DNA of 64,000 bases from Stutzerimonas azotifigens (GCF_013522725.1 NZ_JAAMRF010000005.1:1-64000); one strand, 5' to 3'. Positions 1 to 8,999 are shown, counted from the stretch's first letter. The notes: a model not told the origin generated them from the sequence alone. Translations and numbers: made by a program.

Positions 1-94
1 ACCACCTGATCCCATCCCGAACTCAGTAGTGAAACGACGCATCGCCGATGGTAGTGTGGGGTTTCCCCATGTGAGAGTAGGTCATCGTCAAGCT
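1..94 (+). rRNA. rrf: 5S ribosomal RNA, 3' part
   Basis: The sequence matches the conserved body and 3' end of Pseudomonas 5S rRNA, with the loop segments CCCATCCCGAACTC and GTGAGAGTAGG. The 3' strand TCGTCAAGCT would pair with the missing 5' end. About 25 nt are cut off by the window edge. It presumably closes an rRNA operon lying to the left, and a terminator hairpin follows immediately. Confidence 0.95.
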
Positions 95-101
95 TCTATC
101 C

Positions 102-137
102 CAAACCCCCAATCCGAGCAATCGGGTGGGGGGTTTG
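102..137 (+). terminator. rRNA operon terminator
   Basis: A long GC-rich hairpin begins 8 nt after the 5S end, with arms CAAACCCCC and GGGGGGTTTG and further pairing inside (AATCCG with CGGGT). A short T-rich tail follows (TCTTTG). Confidence 0.7.
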
Positions 138-241
138 TCTTTGCGCGCGATAATCTCCGGCTCGCCGGCATCCGCTGCCGTGCAGCGGGGCGGCCTCGCT
201 CCGGTGTCCGCAGTGATCGCTCGATCTCGTTTGGGCCAATT

Positions 242-258
242 CTGCATCCAGGATGCAG
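242..258. repeat. 17-nt perfect palindrome in the 5S-queD intergenic region
   Basis: CTGCATCC-A-GGATGCAG is a perfect inverted repeat around one central base. It lies in the 330-bp gene-free stretch between the 5S terminator and the end of queD, where I see no convincing gene. It could be an operator or a stem-loop; no function can be assigned. Confidence 0.4.
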
Positions 259-473
259 GTAATGGCAGTCGGCTTGCGCTCTGCTGGTCGAAGCTTTGCC
301 TGCGATAACATGGGGCGGGACGCGCGTAGGCGGGTCGGAAACCATCTACTTACCAACGGTGCACCGGATTACGGCTGCCCGCCGGTTCCTCAGTACATCC
401 GCGCAGAGGCCAACCTGCAATCGCTCATCGGTACGTCGGAGTCGGGCACGTAGACTGGCGATCGAGCGGCGGA

Positions 474-830
474 TCAATCGCCGCGGTATTCGCAGCCGCT
501 GGTACAGGTTTCGTGAATACGGATACGCGACAGTTCCGGTAGCTCGGGCTTGAGTTTGAGCCAGATCCAGCGTGCCAGGTTTTCGCTTGTGGGGTTTTCG
601 AGGCCCGGCAAATCATTCAGATAGTTGTGGTCGAGCTGCTCGTAAAGCGGTTTGAAAATCGCCTTCAGTTCACCAAAATCGCGTATCCAACCAGTCTTCG
701 GGTCGACATCACCTTCTATATGGAGGGCGACGCGAAACGAATGCCCGTGCAGACGCCCACATTTATGTCCCTCCGGCACATGCGGAAGGCGATGGGCCGA
801 TTCGAAAGTGAATTCCTTGAAAATTTCCAC
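474..830 (-). CDS. queD: 6-carboxytetrahydropterin synthase QueD
   Basis: QueD converts 7,8-dihydroneopterin triphosphate to 6-carboxy-tetrahydropterin, the second step of queuosine/7-deazaguanine synthesis in the cytoplasm. The 118-residue product has the family layout. FESAHRL near the N-terminus carries the first zinc histidine, CGRLHGHSF holds the catalytic cysteine and two zinc histidines, and [12 protein letters not shown] forms the C-terminal substrate-binding end. I chose the GTG at 828-830 (VEIFKEF) because homologues begin there and AGAGAG lies about 6 nt upstream; an in-frame ATG at 863 would add 11 unconserved residues. It is monocistronic as far as can be seen. Confidence 0.93.
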   Translation of the reverse strand: MEIFKEFTFESAHRLPHVPEGHKCGRLHGHSFRVALHIEGDVDPKTGWIRDFGELKAIFKPLYEQLDHNYLNDLPGLENPTSENLARWIWLKLKPELPELSRIRIHETCTSGCEYRGD

Positions 831-1037
831 GCGAGCTCTCTGTTTTGCGCTGCTAAAAACCAATTTTACCGCACCTGGGACATGCGGGCGTGGCGATCAC
901 CTGTGACGAACCTACCGTGCATCTGGCTCACTTCGAGCACATGCCTGCTTACGCTGCGAATGTTTTGACAGCTGAGGATGCGCAACGCAGACTACCGCCC
1001 TTTTTTCAGGCGCTTGCCACTGCTGATGGGGGGAGAG

Positions 1038-2360
1038 ATGAATTCTGTAATAGCCGCGGTGGGGGTCATGCTGATCCTCAGTCTGATACGCGTTCACGTG
1101 GTGGTCGCATTGATCGTCGGTGCGCTGGTGGGCGGGCTGCTTGGCGGACTGGGCATACACGGCAGCCTTGAAGCCTTTAACAAAGGGCTTGGCGGCGGCG
1201 CGACGGTTGCGCTGTCTTATGCTCTCTTGGGCGCTTTTGCCGTCGCCCTCGCTAAATCCGGGCTGGCCCATGCGCTAGCCGACCGGGTACTGAAGCTGGT
1301 CGGGGACAAGAGCCCAACGACTGCAGATCGAGGTGTGAAATGGGCGCTCATCGGTCTGCTCTTGGCCGTGGCGGTGTCCTCGCAGAACATCCTGCCCATT
1401 CACATTGCGTTCATTCCGCTGTTGGTTCCGCCTCTTCTGTATGTATTGGCCAAGCTTCGGCTCGATCGCCGTCTGATCGCCTGCGTGATTACCTTCGGGC
1501 TGATCACGCCATACATGTTTCTGCCTGTCGGGTTCGGTGCCATCTTTCTGAAGGAAATCCTGCTCGCGAACATCTCGTCGGCTGGGTTGGACGTTTCGGA
1601 TATCAGCGTTACACACGCCATGTTCATTCCCGCTCTGGGCATGGTGTTTGGCCTGTTGGTGGCTATTCTGATCAGTTACCGCAAGCCGCGCGACTATGAT
1701 CTCGACCGTATCGACCAAGGCGCACGTCACTCGACGTCGTTCAGCCCTTGGAGCCTGCTGATGGCCCTGGTCGCGGTAGCGGCCGCGTTCGTCATTCAGC
1801 TGTGGCTGGATTCGATGATCATCGGTGCCCTGGCCGGCTTTGTGATCTTCTCCGTCTCGGGCGTCGTGCGCTGGAAGGAGGCGGACGATCTGTTTACCGA
1901 AGGCATGAAGATGATGGCGATGATCGGCTTCATCATGATCGCTGCCGCAGGCTTTGCCGAGGTAATGAAAGCCACCGGCGATATCAAGAATCTGGTGGAT
2001 GCGTCCGCAGCCTGGATCGGCAACAGCAAGGGGGTCGCCGCGCTGCTGATGTTGCTGGTCGGTCTGCTGGTCACCATGGGCATCGGTTCATCTTTTTCGA
2101 CCGTACCTATCATCGCAGCGATCTTCGTTCCCCTCGGAATGCAGCTTGGTTTCAGCCCGTTAGCCATCGTCAGCATCATCGGTACCGCGGGCGCGCTGGG
2201 CGATGCGGGGTCTCCGGCATCAGACTCGACCCTCGGTCCGACTTCCGGGCTCAACGTCGACGGTCAGCACAGCCATATTTGGGATACGGTGGTGCCATCC
2301 TTCCTGCACTACAACCTGCCGCTTATCGCGTTCGGCTGGTTCGCTGCAATGACTCTGTAG
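1038..2360 (+). CDS. Na+/H+ antiporter family transporter (YuiF/NhaC-like)
   Basis: This is a polytopic inner-membrane protein of 440 residues belonging to the Na_H_antiporter superfamily with the additional N-terminal domain seen in the YuiF/COG2056 branch. About ten to twelve hydrophobic segments can be counted. The motifs [16 protein letters not shown] and, near the C-terminus, [20 protein letters not shown] are typical of the family's ion or substrate site. The start is the ATG preceded by GGGGGGAGAG; the upstream in-frame extension is not conserved. Some YuiF relatives are proposed amino-acid transporters, so the substrate (Na+ against H+, or an organic ion) is undetermined. It stands alone and is followed by a terminator. 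Confidence 0.8.
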   Translation: MNSVIAAVGVMLILSLIRVHVVVALIVGALVGGLLGGLGIHGSLEAFNKGLGGGATVALSYALLGAFAVALAKSGLAHALADRVLKLVGDKSPTTADRGVKWALIGLLLAVAVSSQNILPIHIAFIPLLVPPLLYVLAKLRLDRRLIACVITFGLITPYMFLPVGFGAIFLKEILLANISSAGLDVSDISVTHAMFIPALGMVFGLLVAILISYRKPRDYDLDRIDQGARHSTSFSPWSLLMALVAVAAAFVIQLWLDSMIIGALAGFVIFSVSGVVRWKEADDLFTEGMKMMAMIGFIMIAAAGFAEVMKATGDIKNLVDASAAWIGNSKGVAALLMLLVGLLVTMGIGSSFSTVPIIAAIFVPLGMQLGFSPLAIVSIIGTAGALGDAGSPASDSTLGPTSGLNVDGQHSHIWDTVVPSFLHYNLPLIAFGWFAAMTL

Positions 2361-2382
2361 TCGGTTATACCAAGCTTCACAG

Positions 2383-2416
2383 CGGGATGTCGTCAAAGCG
2401 GTGTCCCGTTTTTTTT
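2383..2416 (+). terminator. Rho-independent terminator
   Basis: The hairpin CGGGATGTCG / CGGTGTCCCG has one G-T pair and is followed by eight T residues, 22 nt after the antiporter stop codon. A 9-bp unit (GGTTGCTGG-like) is repeated three times just downstream at 2421-2450. Confidence 0.75.
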
Positions 2417-2509
2417 CGTGGTGCTGGGGTTGCTGGGGTTGCTGGGGCAAGCAAGAGTGTGCTGCAGGACCAGCCGAGAGCGAACTCGCCCCAGGCGTGG
2501 GCGGTTGGT

Positions 2510-2708
2510 TCAAACAGCCGGCAGGGCCTCAAGCACTACGTAATCATCGGTTTTTAGCAGTATTCGAACGCCTTCGATGGCATGGAACAAGGCGACAGGC
2601 GGTTTGTTGAGGATTGCGGAGCCTGCCAGGGTCAACTGCGCCTGGGCCGGCTCGAAATGCAGCCTGCCGAGTTCGCGTATCGATCACCGTAGTCAGCAGC
2701 ATCCTCAT
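2510..2708 (-). pseudogene. Small ORF broken by a frameshift
   Basis: On the minus strand an ATG at 2708 opens a frame reading MRMLLTTVIDTR. A second frame, starting right after a TGA at 2684-2686 and ending at the TGA at 2510-2512, reads like real protein: RELGRLHFEPAQAQLT, LNKPPVALFHAIEGVRILL, KTDDYVVLEALPAV. Joining the two with a single-base shift near 2684 would give a protein of roughly 65 residues. I do not recognise the family. The open part has no start codon of its own, so the gene looks recently inactivated, unless there is a sequencing error or a non-ATG start. The rest of 2361-2838 holds no other gene that I can see, only a small hairpin at 2751-2767. Confidence 0.45.
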
Positions 2709-2838
2709 CCGCGTTGCATGCGCTCCCCCGTTCCGCATCTAGCTGAAAAGAGCGCCGGATGGCGCCCTTTATCGTGTAGCACAGCACTCACGAAGCCGTG
2801 CGTTGACTAATTGGAACAATCGCCATGATGGTTCCGCA

Positions 2839-3900
2839 ATGTTCAATCCGACGCTTGAATACAAGGTTTTCCTCATCCTGCTGATCGTGGTGTCCGTGGC
2901 GTTCGGCTGGATTCTGCTGCCTTTCTACGGTGCGGTGTTCTGGGCGGTGATCCTGGCTATCATTTTCGCCCCCCTGCAGCGGTGGCTATACAAACGGCTG
3001 CACAATCGGCGGAACCTTTCAGCCCTGATCACGCTACTGGTATGTCTGGTCGTTGCGGTATTGCCGGTGATCTTCATCACTGGCCTGCTGGTCCAGGAGG
3101 GCGCATCGCTCTATAGAAGGATCCAAAGCGGGGATCTGGACATAGGGAGCTATGTCACCTATGCCAGGGAAATGCTTCCCGGCCCGCTGCAGAACCAGCT
3201 GGACCGGTTCGGACTCGGGGGTGACATGGACAGCCTGCGGGCCCGGCTGGCCAGCGGAGCGCTTGAGGGTAGCCAGTACCTGGCGACGAAGGCGTTCAGT
3301 TTTGGTCAGGGCACCTTCCAGTTCTTCGTCAGCTTTTTCGTGATGATCTATCTGTTGTTCTTCCTGATCAGGGACGGTAAAGAGCTCGTGGCCCGGATTC
3401 GCAAGGCGATTCCGCTGAGTGAAACGCAAAAACGCCGGCTATTCAGTAAGTTCACCCGTGTCGTGCGGGCGACCGTCAAGGGCAATATCGTGGTGGCGGT
3501 AATCCAGGGGGTTCTCGGCGGAGTCATTTTCGCTGTGCTGGGCATACCCAGCGCATCGCTCTGGGGCGTATTGATGGCTTTGCTATCATTGCTGCCCGCC
3601 GTAGGGGCGGGGCTGATCTGGACGCCGGTGGCCATCTACTTTCTGATGAGTGGGTCGGTCTGGCAGGGGATCATCCTGACGTTGTACGGCGTGCTGGTCA
3701 TCGGACTGGTCGACAATATCCTGCGCCCGATCCTGGTGGGCAAAGACACCAAGATGCCCGACTACGTGGTGCTGATCTCCACCCTCGGCGGCCTTGCACT
3801 GTTCGGTTTGAATGGCTTCGTAATCGGACCTTTGATTGCCGCCTTGTTCATTTCGACCTGGGGCCTTTTCACAGGACCGCAAGAAGAGCTGCCTCGATAA
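2839..3900 (+). CDS. AI-2E family transporter (PerM-like)
   Basis: This 353-residue inner-membrane protein belongs to the AI-2E transporter family (PF01594; YdiK, PerM, TqsA). Two or three hydrophobic segments fill residues 8-90, then comes a hydrophilic region, then a cluster of membrane segments ending in the family signature around DNILRPILVGKDTKMPDYVVLISTLGGL. Family members export autoinducer-2 or other small solutes, or act as Na+/H+ antiporters; the substrate here cannot be told. The ATG at 2839 fits the start of homologues (MFNPTLEYK). A TTG at 2803 is in frame, and neither has a strong Shine-Dalgarno. The gene runs towards phoX and shares a terminator with it. Confidence 0.85.
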   Translation: MFNPTLEYKVFLILLIVVSVAFGWILLPFYGAVFWAVILAIIFAPLQRWLYKRLHNRRNLSALITLLVCLVVAVLPVIFITGLLVQEGASLYRRIQSGDLDIGSYVTYAREMLPGPLQNQLDRFGLGGDMDSLRARLASGALEGSQYLATKAFSFGQGTFQFFVSFFVMIYLLFFLIRDGKELVARIRKAIPLSETQKRRLFSKFTRVVRATVKGNIVVAVIQGVLGGVIFAVLGIPSASLWGVLMALLSLLPAVGAGLIWTPVAIYFLMSGSVWQGIILTLYGVLVIGLVDNILRPILVGKDTKMPDYVVLISTLGGLALFGLNGFVIGPLIAALFISTWGLFTGPQEELPR

Positions 3901-3928
3901 AAGAAGCCCGGCATTTGCCGGGCTTCTT
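3901..3928. terminator. Bidirectional terminator between the AI-2E gene and phoX
   Basis: The perfect hairpin AAGAAGCCCGGC-ATTT-GCCGGGCTTCTT has A-rich and T-rich flanks that suit both converging genes. Confidence 0.85.
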
Positions 3929-3938
3929 CCAGAGGGCG

Positions 3939-5936
3939 TCACATCAAGCGTCGCCCGTCGTCACGGGTGACGATGACCGTCGCCGAGCGCGGGCGGCGGC
4001 CCGGGCCGTCTGGCCAGATGCTGTTGAAGTTGGTAGGCGTCGAGCCTTCGCCCGGGTGCTGAATGTTGACGAACAGCGTGCGGAAGTCCGGCGTCGCGGT
4101 GATGCCGGTGACCTCGCAGCCGTAGGGTCCGACCAGGAAGCGCTTGACCTCGCCAGTCTTCGGATCGGAAACCAGCATCTGGTTGTTGCCGAACGGCCCT
4201 GCGGTTTGCTGGCTTCCGCTCATGTCGGTCTGAATCCAGAGACGCCCCTCGTCGTCGAACCACAAGCCGTCGGGGCTCGCGAGGATATTGCTCTCGTCCA
4301 GCGGCTTGCCGGTGGGGTCACGGCTGTCGTTCTTCGGGCCTGCAAGCAGGTAAAGATCCCAGGTGAAGCGCGTGCCAGCGAAGTCATTGCTCGCTTCACG
4401 CCAGCGGATGATGTGCCCGTAGGGGTTCGGTGCGCGCGGGTTCGGGGCGTCCGCCTCGCGACGCGAGCCGTTGTTGGTGAGGGTGAAATAGACGTCGCCA
4501 TTGTCAGGATTGACCGCGCCCCATTCAGGGCGATCCATTTTGGTTGCTCCAACGACATCCGCAGCCAGGCGGGTGTTGATCAGTACATCTCCCTGGTCGG
4601 CGAAGGTGACGCCCGCTGCTGCGCAGGCGCTCTGGAAGTTCGCATCGTTGATATCCAGCGCCAGCCAGTCGCCGCTGCCGTCCGGATTGTAGCGGGCCAC
4701 GTAGAGTGTGCCGTCATCGAGCAGGCGACCGTCGCTGCGCTGCGGACGATACTGGTCGCGGCTCACGTACTTGTAGATGTACTCGTTCTGCGAATCGTCG
4801 CCCGAGTAGCAGACGACCGGGCGTCCGGGCCTGACCGGTGCGAACACTAGGCCTTCATGGGCGAAGCGGCCCAGCGCAGTGTGCTTGACCGGCACGGCAT
4901 CGGGATCGAAGGGGTCGATCTCGACGATCCAACCAAAGGTGTTCGGCTCGTTGCGGTAATCACCAGTGCCGTCCCGGCTGATACGAGTGCAGTTGAATCG
5001 CTGAAATTCGTCTCCCGGCACTGTTTCCCAGCCGTAGCGGCCGGCCTTGCCGATGCCATAGCGGGACAGCTCGCGTGGCAGGGTTTCGTCGGTGCTGGCG
5101 AAATAGCCGGCCCAGTTCTCTTCGCAGGTCAGATAAGTCGCCCAGGGTGTGAAACCGTTGGCGCAGTTGTTCAGCGTGCCGCGAGCAGAGGTGCCGCTCG
5201 GACTGTAGCGCGTTTTCATCAGCGCATGACCTCGGGCGGGACCAGCGATCTGCATCGGTGTTGCGCCTGTGATGCGGCGGTTGCGAGCGGTAGGCAACAC
5301 ATCCCAATCGCCGCGCGGTCCACGGCGTACTTCCACCACCGAGACGCCGTGGGCATTGATTTCCTTACGGACCTCATCGACGTTTACTCGGCGGCCGTTA
5401 ACGACGGTCGGGCCATTTGGGTGCAGCAACGGCGCGTCGATGTATTCATGGTTCAGGCAGAGCATGCCGTGGTCGCTCTGACGGCCGATGCCGTTTTTCG
5501 AATCCATTGGGAAGAAATGCATACCATCGTGGTGCATGCCGGTCTGCTGGGCTTGATCCTGGGCACTATTGCTAGCATTCTCGAGGAAGGCCGGGTAACT
5601 GCCGCAAATGGGCGTACCCCATGGAATGAAGGCCTTGGCGGTGTAGCCGGCAGGTACCGTAATGGTGTCGGCGCGGGTGACCATTACCGGTTCGAAGGGC
5701 AGGCGTGTACGCAATTTGAACGGCGGCGTGTTTGCGGCTTTCGCCAATGCTTCAGCGGCCGAAGCGGCGCCAGGCATGGTGACGCCCAGAAATGCCAGCG
5801 CACCGAGTGTGGCGCCTCCTGTCAGGACCTTGCGCCGGCCCAGGGCAATGACTTCGTTGATGTGCGGGTTGGATGAGTGATTGCTGGGCAACTCATCGCC
5901 ATTACCGAACAGGACATTCTCTTTTTCTATAGTCAC
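3939..5936 (-). CDS. phoX: PhoX family phosphatase, Tat-exported
   Basis: The 665-residue protein belongs to the PhoX/DUF839 family of Ca2+/Fe-dependent periplasmic alkaline phosphatases, which free phosphate from phosphomonoesters. A long leader precedes a twin-arginine signal (ALGRRKVLTGG, residues 32-42), then a hydrophobic stretch and an Ala-rich cleavage region near residue 60. Family motifs seen are MLCLNHEY, TYLTCEENWAGYF, GRFAHEGLVFAP, CYSGDDSQNEYIYK and the C-terminal TGITATPDFRTLFVNIQHPGE. Length and order match full-length PhoX. A candidate Pho box lies 55 bp upstream, consistent with PhoB control under phosphate limitation. Confidence 0.9.
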   Translation of the reverse strand: MTIEKENVLFGNGDELPSNHSSNPHINEVIALGRRKVLTGGATLGALAFLGVTMPGAASAAEALAKAANTPPFKLRTRLPFEPVMVTRADTITVPAGYTAKAFIPWGTPICGSYPAFLENASNSAQDQAQQTGMHHDGMHFFPMDSKNGIGRQSDHGMLCLNHEYIDAPLLHPNGPTVVNGRRVNVDEVRKEINAHGVSVVEVRRGPRGDWDVLPTARNRRITGATPMQIAGPARGHALMKTRYSPSGTSARGTLNNCANGFTPWATYLTCEENWAGYFASTDETLPRELSRYGIGKAGRYGWETVPGDEFQRFNCTRISRDGTGDYRNEPNTFGWIVEIDPFDPDAVPVKHTALGRFAHEGLVFAPVRPGRPVVCYSGDDSQNEYIYKYVSRDQYRPQRSDGRLLDDGTLYVARYNPDGSGDWLALDINDANFQSACAAAGVTFADQGDVLINTRLAADVVGATKMDRPEWGAVNPDNGDVYFTLTNNGSRREADAPNPRAPNPYGHIIRWREASNDFAGTRFTWDLYLLAGPKNDSRDPTGKPLDESNILASPDGLWFDDEGRLWIQTDMSGSQQTAGPFGNNQMLVSDPKTGEVKRFLVGPYGCEVTGITATPDFRTLFVNIQHPGEGSTPTNFNSIWPDGPGRRPRSATVIVTRDDGRRLM

Positions 5937-5990
5937 GACGCGGCTCCATGAAGGGGGTAATCAACGGAACCTTGACGCTAGTGTGCTCAT

Positions 5991-6007
5991 GCGACAAATG
6001 CATGACA
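5991..6007 (-). promoter_or_regulatory. Candidate Pho box upstream of phoX
   Basis: On the minus strand TGTCATGCATTTGTCGC contains two TGTC half-sites 11 bp apart, the spacing of the PhoB direct repeat (consensus CTGTCAT-N4-CTGTCAT). It lies 55 bp before the phoX start, and the match in the second half is imperfect. Confidence 0.6.
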
Positions 6008-6051
6008 CTGCCGCTTCGCTCGACGAGCTGCATTCATGGGTAACCGCCTGA

Positions 6052-6087
6052 ACGAAAAAGCCCCGGCATTGGCCAGGGCTTTTTCGT
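6052..6087. terminator. aceA terminator
   Basis: The strong hairpin ACGAAAAAGCCC-CGGCATTGGCCA-GGGCTTTTTCGT lies just downstream of the aceA stop codon. It would terminate aceA on the minus strand. Confidence 0.85.
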
Positions 6088-6097
6088 TTCGGGGCGC

Positions 6098-7693
6098 TTA
6101 GTGGAACTGGTTCATGGTGTTGTCTTTGCCGCTGGCCTTGAGCGCTGCCTCGCCGGCGAAGTATTCCTTGTGGTTGTCGCCAATGTCGGAGCCCGCCATG
6201 TTCTGGTGCTTCACACAGGCGATGCCCTGGCGCAGCTCCTGACGCTGTACGCCTTTGACATAGGCCAGCATGCCTTCGTCGGCGAAGTACCCCTTGGCCA
6301 GGTTGTCGGTGGACAGCGCGGCGGTGTGGTAGGTCGGCAGCGTGATCAGGTGATGGAAGATGCCGGCGTGGGCCGAGCCGTCGCGCTGGAAGGTGCGGAT
6401 TTTCTCGTCGGCAACCTGTGCAAGTTCGGTCTCGTCATACTCCACGCTCATCAGCTTGGCGCGGTCGTAGGTGGACATGTCCTTGCCTTCGGCCACGAAG
6501 GCGTCGAACACTTGCTGACGGAAGTTCAGCGTCCAGTTGAAGGACGGGCTGTTGTTGTAGACCAGCTTGGCGTTGGGGACGACCTCACGGATGCGGTCGA
6601 CCATGGCTTTGATCTGGCCGACGTGCGGCTTCTCGGTCTCGATCCACAGCAGGTCCGCGCCGTTCTGCAGCGAGGTGATGCAGTCCAGGACGCAACGGTC
6701 TTCACCTGTGCCCTTGCGGAACTGGAACAGGTTGCTCGGCAGACGCTTGGGGCGCAGCAACTTGCCTTCACGCTTGATGACGACATCACCGTTGCCGAGC
6801 TGGGCTTCGGAGATCTCTTCGCAATCGAGGAAGGAGTTGTACAGGTCGCCCAGATCACCCGGCTGGTTGGTCACAGCGATCTGCTTGGTCAGGCCGGCAC
6901 CAAGGGAGTCGGTACGGGCGACAATCACGCCGTCGTCCACACCCAGCTCAAGGAAGGCGTAGCGCACGGCGTTGATCTTGGCGAGGAAGTCGGCGTGCGG
7001 CACGGTGACCTTGCCGTCCTGGTGGCCGCACTGCTTTTCGTCGGACACCTGGTTTTCGATCTGGATGCAGCAGGCGCCTGCTTCGATCATTTTCTTGGCC
7101 AGCAGGTAGGTGGCCTCTGGGTTGCCGAAGCCGGCGTCGATGTCGGCGATGATCGGCACTACGTGGGTTTCGAAGTTATCGATCTGCGACTGGATTTCGC
7201 TGGCCTTGGCCTGGTCATCGGCGGCGCGGGCGGCATCCAGTGCGGTGAACAACAGGTCCAGCTCACGGGCGTCGGCCTGGCGCAGGAAGGTGTAAAGCTC
7301 TTCGATCAGGCCGGAGACGGCAGTCTTCTCGTGCATCGACTGATCGGGCAGCGGGCCGAAGTCGGAGCGCAGGGCGGCGACCATCCAGCCGGAGAGGTAG
7401 AGGTAGCGCTTGTTGGTGGTTTTCAGGTGCTTCTTGATGGAAATCAGCTTTTGCTGGCCGATGAAACCGTGCCAGCAACCCAGCGACTGGGTGTAGAGCG
7501 AAGAATCGGCGTCGTATTCGGCCATGTCCTTGCGCATGATGGCGGCGGTGTACTTGGCGATGTCGAGGCCGGTCTTGAAGCGGTTCTGAGCCCGCATGCG
7601 AGCGACGGATTCCGGGTTGATAGCGCTCCAGCTATTGCCAGCTTGTTCTTTCAGAGCGGCAACGGTCTTGATGTCGTTTTGATAAGCGGACAT
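6098..7693 (-). CDS. aceA: Isocitrate lyase
   Basis: Isocitrate lyase cleaves isocitrate to glyoxylate and succinate, the entry to the glyoxylate shunt needed for growth on acetate and fatty acids. The 531-residue length is that of the long Pseudomonas form. Visible motifs are ADIDAGFGNPEATYLLAKKM (metal and substrate site), the catalytic-loop cysteine in EKQCGHQDGK (about residues 218-228), and IVARTDSLGA. AAGGA sits 8 nt before the ATG. The 500-bp upstream region holds an inverted repeat that may be an operator. Both isocitrate dehydrogenases, the competing enzymes at this branch point, lie 8-12 kb away in the same window. Confidence 0.97.
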   Translation of the reverse strand: MSAYQNDIKTVAALKEQAGNSWSAINPESVARMRAQNRFKTGLDIAKYTAAIMRKDMAEYDADSSLYTQSLGCWHGFIGQQKLISIKKHLKTTNKRYLYLSGWMVAALRSDFGPLPDQSMHEKTAVSGLIEELYTFLRQADARELDLLFTALDAARAADDQAKASEIQSQIDNFETHVVPIIADIDAGFGNPEATYLLAKKMIEAGACCIQIENQVSDEKQCGHQDGKVTVPHADFLAKINAVRYAFLELGVDDGVIVARTDSLGAGLTKQIAVTNQPGDLGDLYNSFLDCEEISEAQLGNGDVVIKREGKLLRPKRLPSNLFQFRKGTGEDRCVLDCITSLQNGADLLWIETEKPHVGQIKAMVDRIREVVPNAKLVYNNSPSFNWTLNFRQQVFDAFVAEGKDMSTYDRAKLMSVEYDETELAQVADEKIRTFQRDGSAHAGIFHHLITLPTYHTAALSTDNLAKGYFADEGMLAYVKGVQRQELRQGIACVKHQNMAGSDIGDNHKEYFAGEAALKASGKDNTMNQFH

Positions 7694-8137
7694 GGGTCAA
7701 TCCTTCAAAAGTTTGGGTTGTTAGAGCACCGACTTTTCCCACTGGAACCTGCGTGCTAGCGCTGATGGAGTGCACACAAGGCAGAGCGTCGAAATATCGA
7801 CCGGGACGAGGATTGATCTTGAGGAGGGGTTCGCCGAAGACGACTACCCGGTGACTCAGCCGCTGACGATGGAAACCATCGGGACGCTTACCGGTTCGTG
7901 GATACCGTTGGGCGATTCAGCTTGCTGTCGTGACTGTCATCAGGCTGTACGCAAATCGCTTCCCCGTCCCTCAGGACGACTCGTTCCAGTCGCAACCTCG
8001 TCAGTCCGCCTTGTGGGCGATGCAGTCACGGAACGGCTCGGCTGGTTGGCTGGAGCGCGCTCCGGAGGCCTTTTCAGGTCTCTGGTTAGCGGGAGCGAGG
8101 CCATCATGCTCTGGGGAAAAGCGCTCGTCAAACGTTT

Positions 8138-8163
8138 TGTAGTGTTTTTTTAAAGGCACTACA
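8138..8163. promoter_or_regulatory. Inverted repeat in the aceA upstream region (possible RccR-type operator)
   Basis: TGTAGTG-N12-CACTACA is a perfect 7-bp inverted repeat 445 bp upstream of aceA and just beyond the end of the secretin-like gene. Half-sites TGTAGT/ACTACA resemble those I recall for RccR, the Pseudomonas RpiR-family regulator of the glyoxylate shunt; that match is from memory. The remaining 7694-8137 shows only a minor stem (GATGG-AAA-CCATC at 7868-7880) and no gene. Confidence 0.5.
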
Positions 8164-8192
8164 TTTTCGAAGAGCTGTGAAAAAGTGACTGT

Positions 8193-8999
8193 TCAGTCGA
8201 GAACATCCACCTTCAAACGCAACGACAGGTCCTGCTGGCCCTGGGTGGAATAGCGGCGCAAGTTGCCATTCTGAGTGCTGTTCTGGCTTTCCGAAACGCC
8301 ACCGAGCGTCAGCCATTCGCCGACACGCCCGGTCACCCGGGTTTCGGTGGTCTGTACATCGATTACACCCGGTTGATGCTGGTTCAGCCGATCGCGGTTG
8401 TTGCTGATGGTGACCTGCACGCGATCACCCGACAGGGTCGCGGTGGCATAGAAACCGCGCATCACGTTGCGGTACTGGGTGTTCTGGTAGACCTGGCCGT
8501 AGCCATCCGTACCGGTTGAGGTGAGCGGTACGCTCTGACCGACCTGGATCAGCGCGGGGTAACCTTCAGTGGCCTGCACTTGCTGCACACCGGCGTCGCG
8601 CGTCTGGGTGCTATGGCGAATGATGCGCACCTGATCGCGGCCGCGAACCTCGCCACGGCCCGCTTCGATTTCCACGTTACCGGCACTGATCGAGCCGTCG
8701 ACACCGTAACCGCGCTGGTTGAGGCTCCCGGCGTCTTGGGTATCGACACTGATCAACAGGCGCTTGGGTGCATTGTCGAGCTGGGCGAGCACCGTGCGCA
8801 GCTCGGCAATGATCGCATCGGGCGCGTTGACGATCAGCTGATTGCCATAGGCGCTGACCTTGCCCTGGTCGCCGACCACGGACTGGGCGATCGGCATGAC
8901 GTCTTCCGCCATCCGAAAATCCAGCGTGATGACCTCGGTGGCTGCATGCAGGGGGAGGCTGGCAAGCAATATCAGGGCAGCAAGCAGATGGCGCTTCAT
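8193..8999 (-). CDS. Secreted protein with secretin N-terminal-like (NolW) fold
   Basis: The 268-residue protein starts with a clear signal peptide (MKRHLLAALILLASLPLHAA). Residues 22-85 (VITLDFRMAEDVMPIAQSVV ... LIVNAPDAIIAELRTVLAQL) resemble the short N-domain of type II/III secretins, where such modules bind partner proteins. The C-terminal half lacks a full secretin pore and instead resembles a small beta-rich domain (YPALIQVGQSVPLTSTG, RVGEWLTLGGVSES). It overlaps the preceding gene by ATGA and is probably cotranscribed with it and the GNAT and roxA genes. The function is unknown: an assembly factor or orphan secretin-like protein is possible. Confidence 0.7.
   Translation of the reverse strand: MKRHLLAALILLASLPLHAATEVITLDFRMAEDVMPIAQSVVGDQGKVSAYGNQLIVNAPDAIIAELRTVLAQLDNAPKRLLISVDTQDAGSLNQRGYGVDGSISAGNVEIEAGRGEVRGRDQVRIIRHSTQTRDAGVQQVQATEGYPALIQVGQSVPLTSTGTDGYGQVYQNTQYRNVMRGFYATATLSGDRVQVTISNNRDRLNQHQPGVIDVQTTETRVTGRVGEWLTLGGVSESQNSTQNGNLRRYSTQGQQDLSLRLKVDVLD

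Noticed and set aside
2421-2450. Threefold 9-bp tandem repeat after the antiporter terminator
   Set aside because: Short, imperfect at the edges and outside any gene or signal; probably slippage with no function.
6101-7759. 552-codon open frame antisense to aceA
   Set aside because: It is the complement shadow of a highly biased GC-rich gene; its composition is typical of antisense frames and no motif is visible. The same applies to the long frames opposite idh (15315-17363), ftsK (25687-27774), purB and uvrC.
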